A DNA stretch of 36,750 nucleotides, taken from contig JAGPMH010000016.1 in the NCBI GenBank assembly GCA_018052945.1, positions 1 through 36,750 on the forward strand. The letters run 5' to 3'. This DNA is from Negativicutes bacterium (GTDB lineage Bacteria > Bacillota > Negativicutes > JAGPMH01). Numbering within the stretch: the first letter of the stretch is position 1; every line of letters starts with the position of its first letter. The notes under the pieces are model-generated. The model was not told the origin of the DNA. It did no database searches and saw nothing but the letters and a program-made list of their open reading frames with translations. Of the stretch, positions 26,696 to 35,851 are shown piece after piece. The translations under genes were made by a program, and so were the position numbers.

Positions 26696-27790
26696 TTATT
26701 TCAGCTGCTTATTAATTAAACCAAGTGCTAATTCTGCATTAGAAAATGCCGCTTTCTTAAGCTTTTGTAGCAAAACTTCATCTTTCTTCTCAGTTTGCTT
26801 TTCCTGCCATTTTAACTTGATTTGTTCTATAACTTTATCCGGTTTTAGACTTAGTAAGCACCCTGTACTTTCTTCGCCAATCGATTCTAAAAATCTGTCA
26901 ATCTTCGGATCATAAGATATCCCAATCATTGGAACCCCCATTACTCCGGCAAAAATAAGCGCGTGGAGCCTTATTCCCATCAATAAATCTAAATTACCGA
27001 CAATTGATAACAGCTCACTAGTATTATATTCTTCATTTAAAATAATAACATCTTTTTGCATTTTTTGCGCTATTTTTTCTGCAGCTTTAACATCTTCCGG
27101 ATATTGCATTGGAATAAACACAACCTTAGCTCCCAGTTGAACATTAATTTCATCGGCAACTTTTGCTAAGACCTCTTTATAATGATCCCATTCGTACCAT
27201 TCCCTCACCGAAATACCAATTACCGGTTCATTCAAAATATTATATTTAGCCAAAATCTTTTGACCAACAGTTTTATCAACTTTTTCAATGGCTAAGACCG
27301 CATCCGCTGTACAATAAATCGGCGTTTTCGTAATCCCCAGTTCCGCTAATTCTTCCACCGAGCCTTCATCACGAACCGTTATCAAATCCACTTTATTCCC
27401 CATCAGTTTCATGATTTGTTTGGCTCTTTTACCGGTTATCGGCCCAATCCCTTGGGCATAGAGCATCACCGGTTTTCCTAACATTTTTCCTAACACCATG
27501 ATACTAATATAATAATATAAACTTCTGGCGCTTGTCACATCCTGTAATAAGCTACCGCCACCACTGATTACTAAATCACTATTTTTTATCGCTTTGGCAA
27601 TATCATAATAATTTAACCAATAAACCGCCCTAACCCCATGACGTTTAATTGTATCTTGCGGATCACCGGAAATTACAGTTATGTGCAAAGAGTCATCAAG
27701 TTTACTCAAAACTTCAATCATTGCTGCCAACATTGCTTCATCACCAGCGTTTTTAAACCCATAGTAACCCGAAATAACAATTTTACTCAT
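26696..27790 (-). CDS. csaB: Polysaccharide pyruvyl transferase CsaB
   Basis: CsaB adds ketal-linked pyruvate to cell-wall polysaccharide, creating the ligand for S-layer-homology (SLH) domains. The 364-residue protein begins ISGYYGFKNAGDEAML, the hallmark of this GT-B-like family, and has LVISGGGSLLQDVTSARS, YAQGIGPITG and GIRLHALIFAGVMGVPMIGISYDPK. It starts in a one-base overlap (TAATG) with the upstream DUF5693-like gene, with AGGAG inside that gene, so they are coupled. In diderm Firmicutes the pyruvylated polymer is thought to tether outer-membrane SLH proteins to the wall. The hairpin at 26644-26674 follows. Confidence 0.94.
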   Translation of the reverse strand: MSKIVISGYYGFKNAGDEAMLAAMIEVLSKLDDSLHITVISGDPQDTIKRHGVRAVYWLNYYDIAKAIKNSDLVISGGGSLLQDVTSARSLYYYISIMVLGKMLGKPVMLYAQGIGPITGKRAKQIMKLMGNKVDLITVRDEGSVEELAELGITKTPIYCTADAVLAIEKVDKTVGQKILAKYNILNEPVIGISVREWYEWDHYKEVLAKVADEINVQLGAKVVFIPMQYPEDVKAAEKIAQKMQKDVIILNEEYNTSELLSIVGNLDLLMGIRLHALIFAGVMGVPMIGISYDPKIDRFLESIGEESTGCLLSLKPDKVIEQIKLKWQEKQTEKKDEVLLQKLKKAAFSNAELALGLINKQLK

Positions 27791-29838
27791 TATCGTTGTT
27801 GCTCCTTCCTAATAAAGGAACACGCATTATATAAAACATGAGCACCTAACAAAGCTATTAAACCAATCCCCGCACCTAAAATTATTCCACCTAATCCTCG
27901 CATGAACGACATGAAAATTGGTGTTCTAATATGTGCAAAAGTTTCAACTAACGAACCTTGACCAATGGTTGCAACAATTACTAAGGTATAAAATAATAAA
28001 TTAGGCCATTTTCGATAAAAAGCCATAACTGCCAACATAAAAGCAGGATGACCAATTAACAATTCTTTCGATCTTGGTCTAGCATATAGTAATTGTTCTA
28101 AAAATGCTCTAAATTTAAGTTCTGCTGCCGGTACCGGTACGCCATAAGTATGCCCGGAGCGTCCGACAAAAATCAGACCAGCCAAAGCAACAAAAGCAAA
28201 GGCAACTAAGCTTTTTACATAAATCGGATAATTTAATACTTTTTTTATTTGCGCTATCGCATTGCCTTTATAATCTTCACCATCAAACAAATTAAATCTT
28301 ACTAAATAACTAAAAGTTACTAATATTAATGGTAAAACAAACGTTACTTTTACTCCACGATACATATTTACTTCCAGCAAATATTTGATATCGCCTAATA
28401 ATGCCCCCACATAAAAACCGCCAATAAATGATAATGCACCAGTAATCATAATACCACTTAACGCCAATACCATTATCTTTTTTAGTGAGCTTTGAATTTT
28501 CGATGCTTTCCACTTATCCATTTGATAAGTCATTGCCAAAACCGGAAATAAATTAGCGGCTGCTAACGCTGCCATACTACGCGCAAAATTGCCTTGCCCC
28601 ATAACAATCGGTATTGCTAGGATTGCAGCAACAAAAAACATTATCATATATTGATACTTCGGATCAAATGGTTTTAGTAATGTTAAATATAACACTCCCG
28701 CTGCACTAACACCCAAGCACATTAAAATTAATAATAATTTATTAGGAAAATAATATTGATAAGTGCCGGCTCTATCCACCACAAAACCATTTTCCACTAA
28801 TTTATCATGCACACCTTTAAAGTAAGTTAGATTAGTTTCTAATAAGCTCATTCCAGTTTTTGCTTCTTCAAAGCTTCGCATTAAATTAACCCTAATATTA
28901 CGTTCCTGATCAGTATTTAACCAGCGCTCTAAAGCGTCATCAATACTCATTTTACGTTGCTCATCTTTGGGAATAACATAAACGCGAGCTGCTAAATAGT
29001 CAACTTTTTCCGCTAATTCTAACAAGCCATCTTGTTTTAAAAATTGTAATTGTTGCGGATGCTCAACCATTCCTAGCGTATAATTTGCTGCTTTGAACTT
29101 AAGTGCAGTCTCATTTAACAATTTAGGTTGTCCTAAAACTTCATCCCCGGAAAATATCACTGTCGAAATATTATGTCCGGCCATCTTGCCAAAAACATAT
29201 TCAATATCATCGGCTTGAACCTTACTATAATTACTTGGTCTTGCCACAATATAAAATCCGGCATTTTCAACCTTGTTTAGCTCTTCCGTTGACAAGCCCA
29301 AATTCCATTTAATAGCCTTCTCATAATTTGCCTTAACCGCTAACACTTCTTTACCGTTAATGTTAAGACTATTTACTCGCTCTAAACTCAACCGTCTGAT
29401 CAAATCAGCCTTTACTTCTTGTAAAGTGTTGTAATCTTTCCCGGTTACATAAATTTCTTCAACCTTGACTTGGCCTTGTTCAACTAGAGCTCGCCAACTA
29501 TTATCACTCAAACTACCGGAATTATAACTTTGCAATAAGGCTGCTCCGGAAACAGTACTAACCTTACCGCTTTCATTTAGTTTTTTCAAACTGGTTTCAT
29601 ATACTGCCAACGAAGTTATTCCAGCTGTTTTAAGTTCTGTCAAAACCTTATCCAGTGGTACACCCTCTAATTGCGACAACTCCACCGCATCTTCATAATC
29701 AAGAACCATTTCCACAACACTATTGTTTTCTTCAACTATATGACGTTGCCAGCCTACTACCAATGCCGAAATTAAGCCTATGATAATAAAACCAATCAAC
29801 CAGCGATTATATTTAAATCCACTCAAACTCTTCTCCAC
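27790..29838 (-). CDS. Polytopic membrane protein, DUF5693-like
   Basis: A 682-residue protein with one N-terminal membrane segment (about 13-30), a large extracytoplasmic region (about 31-365) and eight or more membrane segments in the C-terminal half (for example LLLILMCLGVSAAGVLYLTLL, YMIMFFVAAILAIPIVMG, SLVAFAFVALAGLIFVG). Length and layout match a conserved Firmicute family of unknown function that is typically placed beside csaB. The position suggests export or handling of the polysaccharide that CsaB modifies, as proposed for B. anthracis csaA; this is inference from context. The start is uncertain: GTG 29838 lacks a clear ribosome site, while TTG 29826 has GGTGGAG five bases upstream. 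It follows prfB by one base. Confidence 0.82.
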   Translation of the reverse strand: MEKSLSGFKYNRWLIGFIIIGLISALVVGWQRHIVEENNSVVEMVLDYEDAVELSQLEGVPLDKVLTELKTAGITSLAVYETSLKKLNESGKVSTVSGAALLQSYNSGSLSDNSWRALVEQGQVKVEEIYVTGKDYNTLQEVKADLIRRLSLERVNSLNINGKEVLAVKANYEKAIKWNLGLSTEELNKVENAGFYIVARPSNYSKVQADDIEYVFGKMAGHNISTVIFSGDEVLGQPKLLNETALKFKAANYTLGMVEHPQQLQFLKQDGLLELAEKVDYLAARVYVIPKDEQRKMSIDDALERWLNTDQERNIRVNLMRSFEEAKTGMSLLETNLTYFKGVHDKLVENGFVVDRAGTYQYYFPNKLLLILMCLGVSAAGVLYLTLLKPFDPKYQYMIMFFVAAILAIPIVMGQGNFARSMAALAAANLFPVLAMTYQMDKWKASKIQSSLKKIMVLALSGIMITGALSFIGGFYVGALLGDIKYLLEVNMYRGVKVTFVLPLILVTFSYLVRFNLFDGEDYKGNAIAQIKKVLNYPIYVKSLVAFAFVALAGLIFVGRSGHTYGVPVPAAELKFRAFLEQLLYARPRSKELLIGHPAFMLAVMAFYRKWPNLLFYTLVIVATIGQGSLVETFAHIRTPIFMSFMRGLGGIILGAGIGLIALLGAHVLYNACSFIRKEQQR

Positions 29839-29839
29839 C

Positions 29840-30941
29840 TTATTTAAAATTGACTTTTAAGTAAGCCTCTATAAATAAATCAATCTCGCCATCCATAACC
29901 GCTTGTGTGTTACCGGTTTCGGCACTAGTACGATGATCTTTAACCATATTATAAGGGTGAAATACATATGACCGAATTTGACTTCCCCACTCAATAGCCT
30001 GATAATCACCGGCAATATCGGCTTTAGCTTCAGCTTTTCTTTGTCGTTCTAATTCAAAGAGCTTTGCCCGCAACAAGTGCATACATTTTTCTCTATTTTG
30101 GATTTGTGAACGTTCGCTTTGGCACTGTACAACCACGCCAGTCGGTAGATGAGTCATCCTAACTGCCGAGTCAGTCTTATTGATATGCTGTCCCCCAGCA
30201 CCACTAGCCCGATAAGTATCAACTCTGACATCAACCATATTAATTTCAACTTCAACAGTATCATCAATCTCCGGCATAACATCAATCGCCGCAAAGGAAG
30301 TATGCCGTCTAGCATTAGAATCAAACGGCGATATTCTTACTAAGCGATGAACACCTTTTTCCGCTTTTAAATAGCCATAGGCATTTTTACCGGAAATTAA
30401 TAATGTTGCGCTTTTCACGCCGGCATCATCTCCGGCTAAAAAGTCCAAGGTTTCAACTTTATAACCACGGCGCTCTGCATATCGCACATACATCCGCAAT
30501 AACATTTGTACCCAATCTTGCGCTTCCGTACCACCGGCACCGGCATGTAGTGTCAAAATTGCGCTGTTAGCATCGTATTCTCCTGACAACATCAAGTCTA
30601 GCTCCAAGCTCTCAATTAGTTGAGTTAACTCTTTTAAATTATCACTAACTTCAGCATAGACACTTTCATCTTGATCTTCCATGCCCATTTGCCACAAAAT
30701 ATTCATGTCTTCATATTTATCATTAATCATACTATATTTGTTAACACTATCTTTAAAGCCGTTTAACTCCTGCATCACTACTTGGGCTTTGTCAGGCTCA
30801 TCCCAAAAACCAGGTTCACTGATTTTATATTCTAGCTCCGCTATTTTTGCTTCTTGTGTAGCAATGTCAAAGAGAAGCCCTCATTTCATCTAGCTTTTGA
30901 CGCATATTAGCAATTGGCACTCTCAAATCTTCTAAAAGCAT
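29840..30941 (-). CDS. prfB: Peptide chain release factor 2, with programmed +1 frameshift
   Basis: RF2 recognises UGA and UAA stop codons. The gene is in two frames: 30941-30870 encodes 24 residues (MLLEDLRVPIANMRQKLDEM...ASL) followed by an in-frame TGA (30869-30867). Moving +1 after CTT resumes at GAC (30868-30866) and runs to 29840, giving about 366 residues, the normal RF2 length. The site AGGGCTTCT-CTT-TGA-C matches the classic RF2 autoregulatory slip site. The main frame has the SPF anticodon-like motif (ISPFDSNARRHTS) and the catalytic GGQ (ASGAGGQHINKTDSAVR). ATG 30941 is preceded by AGGGAG. secA lies 87 bp upstream. Confidence 0.96.
30866..30882 (-). promoter_or_regulatory. prfB programmed frameshift site
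   Basis: In the minus-strand sense the site contains a Shine-Dalgarno-like AGGG, then the slippery CTT, the in-frame TGA and a following C. RF2 shortage slows termination here and favours a +1 shift, so RF2 controls its own synthesis. Confidence 0.93.
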
Positions 30942-30975
30942 AAATTCACTCCCTGCTATTTTCTAATTATTACCG

Positions 30976-31021
30976 CAAGGGGCTCTTAACCTTTTACGAA
31001 AATAAAAGATTAGAGCCCTTG
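30976..31021. other. Long imperfect hairpin between secA and prfB
   Basis: CAAGGGGCTCTTAACCTTTTA pairs imperfectly with its counterpart near 31003-31021 (about 18 bp with small bulges and a short loop). No T-run follows in the minus-strand direction, so secA transcripts may read through into prfB or be processed here. Confidence 0.5.
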
Positions 31022-31027
31022 TTTAAA

Positions 31028-33544
31028 TTATTTATTTTCTGCCCCACAACATTTTTTAAATTTTTTACCAGAACCACATGGACACAAATCATTACGTCCA
31101 GTAGTTTCGCCATTTACAACCGGCTTTTTGCTATCTTCTTCAGCACTAATATCTGCATGTACTTCCTTCGCATCTTTTAAATGATCCTCCGGTTGAACCA
31201 CAATATTAACTTGGAACACAGTTCTGGCAATTTCTTCTTGAATGTTGGCAATCATTCTCTCAAACATATCAAACGCTTCAATTTTATATTCAATTAATGG
31301 ATCGCGTTGACCATAAGCTCGTAAAGTAATCCCTTCGCGCAACATGTCCATATGATCCAAATGCTCAATCCATTTATTGTCGACAACTTTCAGCATTACA
31401 ACTTTTTCAAGTTCCCTCATACCGTCTGCACCGAACATTGCTTCTCTTAAATCATAAGCTTCTTTAGCTACACTATAAAGTTCGTCTTTAAGCTCATCAC
31501 GACTGAACTTTTCGAGTTCTTCCGGCACTAACCGTCCTTTTGGTGCAAATAAATTAGTACAACTTTCTGCTAAACTATTCACATCCCAATCTTCCGGATA
31601 CAGTTTTTCATTAGCATAAAGATCCATATATTGATCAATCATTTGATTAATCATACTCATAATATTTTCTTTTAAGCCCTCGCCCATTAAGATTTGACGG
31701 CGTTGACCATAAATAACTTCACGTTGCTGATTCATAACATCATCATATTGTAAAACATGTTTACGAATATCAAAGTTACGTCCTTCAACTTTCTTTTGTG
31801 CTTGTTCAATAGATCTGGTAATCAATTGATGTTCAATTGGTTCATTTTCATCCATCCCCAATTTATCCATAATGGAGGCAATATTATCAGAACCGAATAA
31901 TCTCATTAAATCATCTTCTAATGATAAATAGAAGCGTGATGATCCATTATCACCTTGACGACCAGCCCGACCACGTAACTGATTATCAATTCGTCGACTT
32001 TCGTGACGTTCCGTACCAATAATATGTAAACCGCCCAGTTCCGCTACACCTTCACCTAATACTATGTCAGTACCGCGACCAGCCATATTAGTAGCAATAG
32101 TCACCGCACCTTTTTGTCCAGCACCGGAAATAATTTGTGCTTCCATCTCATGATATTTAGCATTTAGCACATTATGCTGAATGCCACTTTTTTTCAAAAC
32201 AATACTTAACTCTTCCGATTGTGCAATAGAAGTTGTCCCTACTAACACCGGTTGACCTTTCGCATTGGCTTCTTTTATGGCCTCAATAACAGCTTTGTAT
32301 TTAGCTTTCTTAGTTTTATAAATAACATCAGGAAAGTCAACCCTAGCAATTTCTTTGTTTGTTGGAATAACAATTACCGGCAACCCATAAATTTTTAAGA
32401 ATTCATCTTCTTCGGTTTTCGCCGTACCAGTCATACCAGCTAATTTACCATACATTCTAAAATAATTTTGGAAGGTAATTGCCGCTAAAGTTTGGCTTTC
32501 ACGCTCAACTTTAACCCCTTCTTTAGCTTCAATCGCTTGATGTAAACCGTCAGAATAACGGCGACCAAACATCAATCGACCAGTGAATTCATCAACAATA
32601 ACAACTTCACCATCGCGAACCACATAATCTCTATCACGATGCATTAACGCCTTGGCTCTTAAGGCTTGGTTAAAATGATGTGACAATTCTATATTTTCAT
32701 GGTCATAAAGATTAGTAACATTTAACGCTTTCTCAATTTTGGCAATACCAAACTCTGTTGGCAATACAGCTTTCGCCTTCTCATCAACGGTATAGTCTTC
32801 GCCTTCTTTTAATTGAATAATAGCTTTGGCAACAACGCCATATAATTCAGTAGATTTATCGCCAGGCCCCGAAATAATAAGTGGCGTTCTCGCTTCATCT
32901 ACTAAAATACTGTCAACCTCATCGACAATCGCATAGTTCAATTCCCGTTGAACCATTTGATCAGCGTAAATAACCATATTGTCACGCAAATAGTCAAACC
33001 CAAATTCATTATTAGTACCATAAGTAATATCTGCACTATAAGCTTCTTTTCGCTCATTGAAGCTTAAGCCATGGACAATTAATCCTACCGATAACCCTAA
33101 GAAACGATAAAGTTTACCCATCCATTCACTATCACGTTTTGCCAAGTAATCATTAACAGTAATAATATGAACACCATTACCAGTTAACGCATTTAAATAA
33201 GTTGGCAACGTTGCTACTAAAGTTTTACCTTCACCGGTACGCATTTCAGCAATTTTTCCTTCATGCAAACAAATACCGCCCAATAATTGCACATCAAAAT
33301 GACGCATCCCTAACACACGACGCGACGCCTCACGTACTACCGCAAACGCTTCTGGTAATATATCTTCTAAACTTTCGCCATTTTCAATTCGTTCTTTGAA
33401 GTAGGCAGTTTTTGCTACTAATGAAGCATCACTAAGTCCTTCTAAGCTAGGCTCTAGTTCATTGATTTTCTCCACATATTCCATCATTCTTTTTATTTCT
33501 TTTTCGTTATTATCGCCAAAAATTTTCTTTAAAAAACCAAACAA
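31028..33544 (-). CDS. secA: Preprotein translocase ATPase SecA
   Basis: Motor of Sec-dependent protein export through SecYEG. The 838-residue protein has Walker [34 protein letters not shown], the helicase motifs [10 protein letters not shown] and GRAGRQGD, and a C-terminal SEC-C zinc motif [13 protein letters not shown] that binds SecB or ribosomes in other species. The start is TTG at 33544 with GAGGAG nine bases upstream; [10 protein letters not shown] is the standard SecA N-terminus. The secA-prfB neighbourhood is conserved in many Firmicutes. Confidence 0.98.
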   Translation of the reverse strand: MFGFLKKIFGDNNEKEIKRMMEYVEKINELEPSLEGLSDASLVAKTAYFKERIENGESLEDILPEAFAVVREASRRVLGMRHFDVQLLGGICLHEGKIAEMRTGEGKTLVATLPTYLNALTGNGVHIITVNDYLAKRDSEWMGKLYRFLGLSVGLIVHGLSFNERKEAYSADITYGTNNEFGFDYLRDNMVIYADQMVQRELNYAIVDEVDSILVDEARTPLIISGPGDKSTELYGVVAKAIIQLKEGEDYTVDEKAKAVLPTEFGIAKIEKALNVTNLYDHENIELSHHFNQALRAKALMHRDRDYVVRDGEVVIVDEFTGRLMFGRRYSDGLHQAIEAKEGVKVERESQTLAAITFQNYFRMYGKLAGMTGTAKTEEDEFLKIYGLPVIVIPTNKEIARVDFPDVIYKTKKAKYKAVIEAIKEANAKGQPVLVGTTSIAQSEELSIVLKKSGIQHNVLNAKYHEMEAQIISGAGQKGAVTIATNMAGRGTDIVLGEGVAELGGLHIIGTERHESRRIDNQLRGRAGRQGDNGSSRFYLSLEDDLMRLFGSDNIASIMDKLGMDENEPIEHQLITRSIEQAQKKVEGRNFDIRKHVLQYDDVMNQQREVIYGQRRQILMGEGLKENIMSMINQMIDQYMDLYANEKLYPEDWDVNSLAESCTNLFAPKGRLVPEELEKFSRDELKDELYSVAKEAYDLREAMFGADGMRELEKVVMLKVVDNKWIEHLDHMDMLREGITLRAYGQRDPLIEYKIEAFDMFERMIANIQEEIARTVFQVNIVVQPEDHLKDAKEVHADISAEEDSKKPVVNGETTGRNDLCPCGSGKKFKKCCGAENK

Positions 33545-33586
33545 AAAGTCTCACTCCTCAAAATCGGAAATTTAGCCGATTGCATT

Positions 33587-33615
33587 ATTATACCTATTTT
33601 AAAATCTTATCAAAA
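33587..33615 (-). promoter_or_regulatory. Probable secA promoter
   Basis: TATAAT (33592-33587, minus-strand sense) lies about 45 bases before the start codon. A weak TTTTGA is 17 bp upstream; the alternative TTGATA would be 15 bp away. A small AATCGG/CCGATT stem lies between the -10 and the ribosome site. Confidence 0.5.
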
Positions 33616-33661
33616 AACCACCCATAAGTCAAAAACAGTTTTGAGATTCTTGGTTAAAACA

Positions 33662-33804
33662 TTTTTAACACAAAGCTCTCGAAGGTTACACAAAGAACAC
33701 TAAGGGACATTCGGTCTTAGCGACCTTGATGCCAATGTCCTCTAGGGACTTTTCATAAAACCCTTTGTGAACTTCGTGACTTCTTTGTGTTCTTCGTGTT
33801 TAAA
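33662..33804. repeat. Large imperfect inverted-repeat element in the secA-hpf gap
   Basis: The two ends (about 33664-33704 and 33760-33804) are imperfect complements of about 40 nt with ends TTTTAACAC and GTGTTTAAAA. Each arm is built of tandem units like CAC(A/G)AAG at 9-11 nt intervals. The interior has a further GGACATT/AATGTCC stem (33705-33711 with 33734-33740). It codes for nothing. It looks like a MITE- or REP-like intergenic repeat, or a long structured RNA; copy number is unknown. Confidence 0.55.
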
Positions 33805-33830
33805 ATCTTTTCCTCTCACAACCTATCCCA

Positions 33831-33890
33831 CCATCGTTCAGCAATCGTTTAACCATAGTTACCCTATCGTTTTCAACTATTGTTCAAAAA
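33831..33890. repeat. Array of degenerate 11-nt repeats (five units)
   Basis: On the plus strand the units CCATCGTTCAG, CAATCGTTTAA, CCATAGTTACC, then two of 13-14 nt beginning CTATCGTT and CTATTGTT, follow one another directly. The same motif, in the opposite orientation, recurs at 36664-36717. Apart from this array, the inverted-repeat element beside it, the secA promoter and the hpf terminator, I see nothing in the gap 33545-33940. Confidence 0.55.
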
Positions 33891-33903
33891 CCATTTCATA
33901 AGA

Positions 33904-33928
33904 AAAGACCTCGCTAGGCGAGGTCTTT
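33904..33928. terminator. Terminator after hpf
   Basis: AAAGACCTCGC (33904-33914) and GCGAGGTCTTT (33918-33928) form a perfect 11-bp stem with a 3-nt loop, bounded by A- and T-tracts, so it can work on either strand. It lies 12 bp past the hpf stop codon. Confidence 0.9.
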
Positions 33929-33940
33929 GATTTTATTTAC

Positions 33941-34474
33941 TTAAGATTCAGGATCGATCAAGCCATATTTACCATCTTTACGACGATATACTACATTGAC
34001 CGCTTCTGTTTTAGCATCACGGAAAACAAAGAAATCATGATTGATTAAATTCATTTGCATAATAGCTTCTTGAATATCCATTGGTTTTACCGCGAAACGT
34101 TTTGTTTTCACAACTTGGAAATCTTCAACTTCCGGCGCTTCTTTTATTTCTTCAACAACAGCTTCTTTAAAGCTTACTTGACGGAACTTACGAGCTAATT
34201 TTGTTTTATGTTTTTCAATTTGTCTTTCTAATTTTTCAACAACTAAATCAATAGATGTATACATATCCATGGTGGATTCTTCACCACGTAACAAGATACC
34301 ATTTATTGATACTGTAACTTCAACAATATGGCGACCTTTAGTCACTGCCAAAAGTACAGTAATTTCGCTAACAGCGTCAAAGTACTTACTTACCTTTCCA
34401 ACTCTTTTTTCTACATAGTCTTTTAAAGCGGGTGTGATTTCAATGTTTTTTCCTCTAATAGTGAATGTTGTCAT
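33941..34474 (-). CDS. hpf: Ribosome hibernation-promoting factor, long form
   Basis: Long HPF (S30AE family), 177 residues, which dimerises 70S ribosomes into inactive 100S particles in stationary phase or stress. The N-terminal domain (about 1-100) begins FTIRGKNIEITPALKDYVEKRVGKVSKYF. After a charged linker, the C-terminal dimerisation domain (about 120-177) contains KPMDIQEAIMQMNLINHDFFVFRDAKTEAVNVVYRRKDGKYGLI. The ATG start has AAGGGG ten bases upstream. A TATAAT at 34625-34620 implies a long AT-rich leader. Its place next to secA and prfB is standard in Firmicutes. Confidence 0.96.
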   Translation of the reverse strand: MTTFTIRGKNIEITPALKDYVEKRVGKVSKYFDAVSEITVLLAVTKGRHIVEVTVSINGILLRGEESTMDMYTSIDLVVEKLERQIEKHKTKLARKFRQVSFKEAVVEEIKEAPEVEDFQVVKTKRFAVKPMDIQEAIMQMNLINHDFFVFRDAKTEAVNVVYRRKDGKYGLIDPES

Positions 34475-34619
34475 AACCTACATCCCCTTTCTGGTTCTAT
34501 GTTATATATATTCTCCATTTATTCTGAAATTCCTACCAATATTTAGCCAATAAATATATTTTATAAAATATATTATTTTTTATAAAACAAACTAATTATT
34601 AATTTGAAATTTCATTTTC

Positions 34620-34648
34620 ATTATACAATATTTCCCTTGTTTTTGAAA
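34620..34648 (-). promoter_or_regulatory. Possible hpf promoter
   Basis: TATAAT (34625-34620, minus-strand sense) has a weak TTTCAA 17 bp upstream. The resulting leader would be about 140 nt, very AT-rich, with an ATATATTTTATAAAATATAT palindrome. The -35 is poor, so an alternative sigma factor cannot be excluded. Confidence 0.4.
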
Positions 34649-34695
34649 GAGCCTCCATATTAAGCCCAAATATTTTTTATTATTATAACAACAAA

Positions 34696-34724
34696 AAATA
34701 CCCGGCTATAATAGCCGGGTATTT
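34696..34724. terminator. Terminator after cspA
   Basis: AAATACCCGGCTA (34696-34708) and TAGCCGGGTATTT (34712-34724) form a perfect 13-bp stem around a 3-nt loop, with a T-run following in the minus-strand direction. It lies 11 bp past the cspA stop codon. Confidence 0.92.
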
Positions 34725-34735
34725 ACGTTTTATTA

Positions 34736-34936
34736 TTAAGCTGTTTTTGTAACGTTTGCAGCTTGAGGTCCACGAGCACCGTCAACGATTTCAAACTCAA
34801 CGCCTTGTCCTTCAGCTAAAGTCTTAAAACCTTCATCTTGGATTGCTGAAAAATGTACGAATACATCTCCGCCATCTTCTCTTTCGATAAATCCATAACC
34901 TTTTTCTGCGCTAAACCATTTAACTTTACCTATCAT
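34736..34936 (-). CDS. cspA: Cold-shock-domain protein
   Basis: A 66-residue single-domain cold-shock protein that binds single-stranded nucleic acid and acts as an RNA chaperone. RNP1 (KGYGFIERE) and RNP2 (VFVHFSAI) are intact, and the protein ends NVTKTA. It has its own near-consensus promoter, a leader of about 50 nt, an AGGAGGAG ribosome site and a strong terminator, so it is a single-gene unit built for high expression. Whether it is cold-inducible or constitutive cannot be told; the leader is shorter than that of E. coli cspA. Confidence 0.96.
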   Translation of the reverse strand: MIGKVKWFSAEKGYGFIEREDGGDVFVHFSAIQDEGFKTLAEGQGVEFEIVDGARGPQAANVTKTA

Positions 34937-34991
34937 TAGAAACTCCTCCTAGAAATAAACTGGTACGTTATTTACAACGACCATAGTTAAG

Positions 34992-35020
34992 ATTATACTC
35001 TTCATAAATAAATTTGTCAA
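34992..35020 (-). promoter_or_regulatory. Consensus sigma-A promoter of cspA
   Basis: In the minus-strand sense TTGACA (35020-35015) and TATAAT (34997-34992) are both perfect hexamers separated by exactly 17 bp. Transcription should start near 34985. Confidence 0.92.
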
Positions 35021-35131
35021 CATTTTACTTTTTATCCGAAAACTAATCTCTACCATATAAGAACTTACTACTAAAACACTAAAACATCAGTATAATCAGG
35101 CTTAAAGTACATAAACAGTTTGCCTAATTTT

Positions 35132-35851
35132 TTATAACACCTTTGATAAAAATAATTTTGTTCGCTCTTCTTGAGCATTACTGAAAATCTCTGTCGGAGT
35201 TCCAACTTCCACAATTTTACCTTCATCCATAAAAATAACTCTATCGCCAACTTCTCTGGCAAAGCCCATCTCGTGAGTTACTACTACCATAGTCATGCCC
35301 TCTTTAGCCAAGGCATTCATTACTTCCAATACTTCATTAACCATTTCCGGATCAAGCGCAGAAGTAGGTTCATCAAACAACATCAATTTAGGTTTCATTG
35401 CCAAAGCTCGAGCAATCGCTACCCGTTGCTGTTGACCACCTGATAATTGTGCTGGATAAGCTTCTGCTTTATCAGCCAATCCAACTTTTTCTAATAACTT
35501 CAACGCTTCTTGCTTTGCTTGTTCCTTAGTTTCTTTACGAACCTTCATCGGTGCCAACATAATGTTTTCTAATACAGACATATGCCCAAATAAATTAAAG
35601 CGTTGAAACACCATCCCAACTTCTTCACGAACTTTATTAATGTTGGCATCACTATTCAGTGGAATATTATCAACAACCACTTCACCATCAGTTGGTTTTT
35701 CTAAGTAATTAATGCAGCGTAACAATGTACTTTTACCAGAGCCACTTGGCCCAATAATAACAACAACTTCTTTTTCCGCTACGGTTAAATCAATACCCTT
35801 TAGTACTGCTAATTTTCCAAAGTTTTTATGTAAATTATTAATTTTTATCAT
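35132..35851 (-). CDS. glnQ: Polar amino-acid (glutamine-type) ABC transporter ATP-binding protein
   Basis: ATPase of the GlnQ/HisP family, 239 residues, energising amino-acid import. It has Walker [30 protein letters not shown] after the Q-loop, signature [17 protein letters not shown], Walker [15 protein letters not shown] and an H-loop in VVTHEMGFA. These match the polar-amino-acid subclass; the exact substrate is not determined. It overlaps the permease gene by 14 bp. No clear terminator is seen in the roughly 110 bp before the cspA promoter. Confidence 0.93.
   Translation of the reverse strand: MIKINNLHKNFGKLAVLKGIDLTVAEKEVVVIIGPSGSGKSTLLRCINYLEKPTDGEVVVDNIPLNSDANINKVREEVGMVFQRFNLFGHMSVLENIMLAPMKVRKETKEQAKQEALKLLEKVGLADKAEAYPAQLSGGQQQRVAIARALAMKPKLMLFDEPTSALDPEMVNEVLEVMNALAKEGMTMVVVTHEMGFAREVGDRVIFMDEGKIVEVGTPTEIFSNAQEERTKLFLSKVL

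Noticed and set aside
29840-30778. RF2 as a 312-residue protein starting at ATG 30778
   Set aside because: The region upstream encodes the missing RF2 N-terminus in the same frame back to the classic frameshift site, and ATG 30778 is not an initiation site with a sensible N-terminus.
33831-33890. CRISPR array
   Set aside because: Units are 11-14 nt, degenerate and without spacers; no cas genes are present.
35021-35131. Terminator after glnQ
   Set aside because: Only a weak AGGC/GCCT pairing without a T-run is present, so I do not call one.
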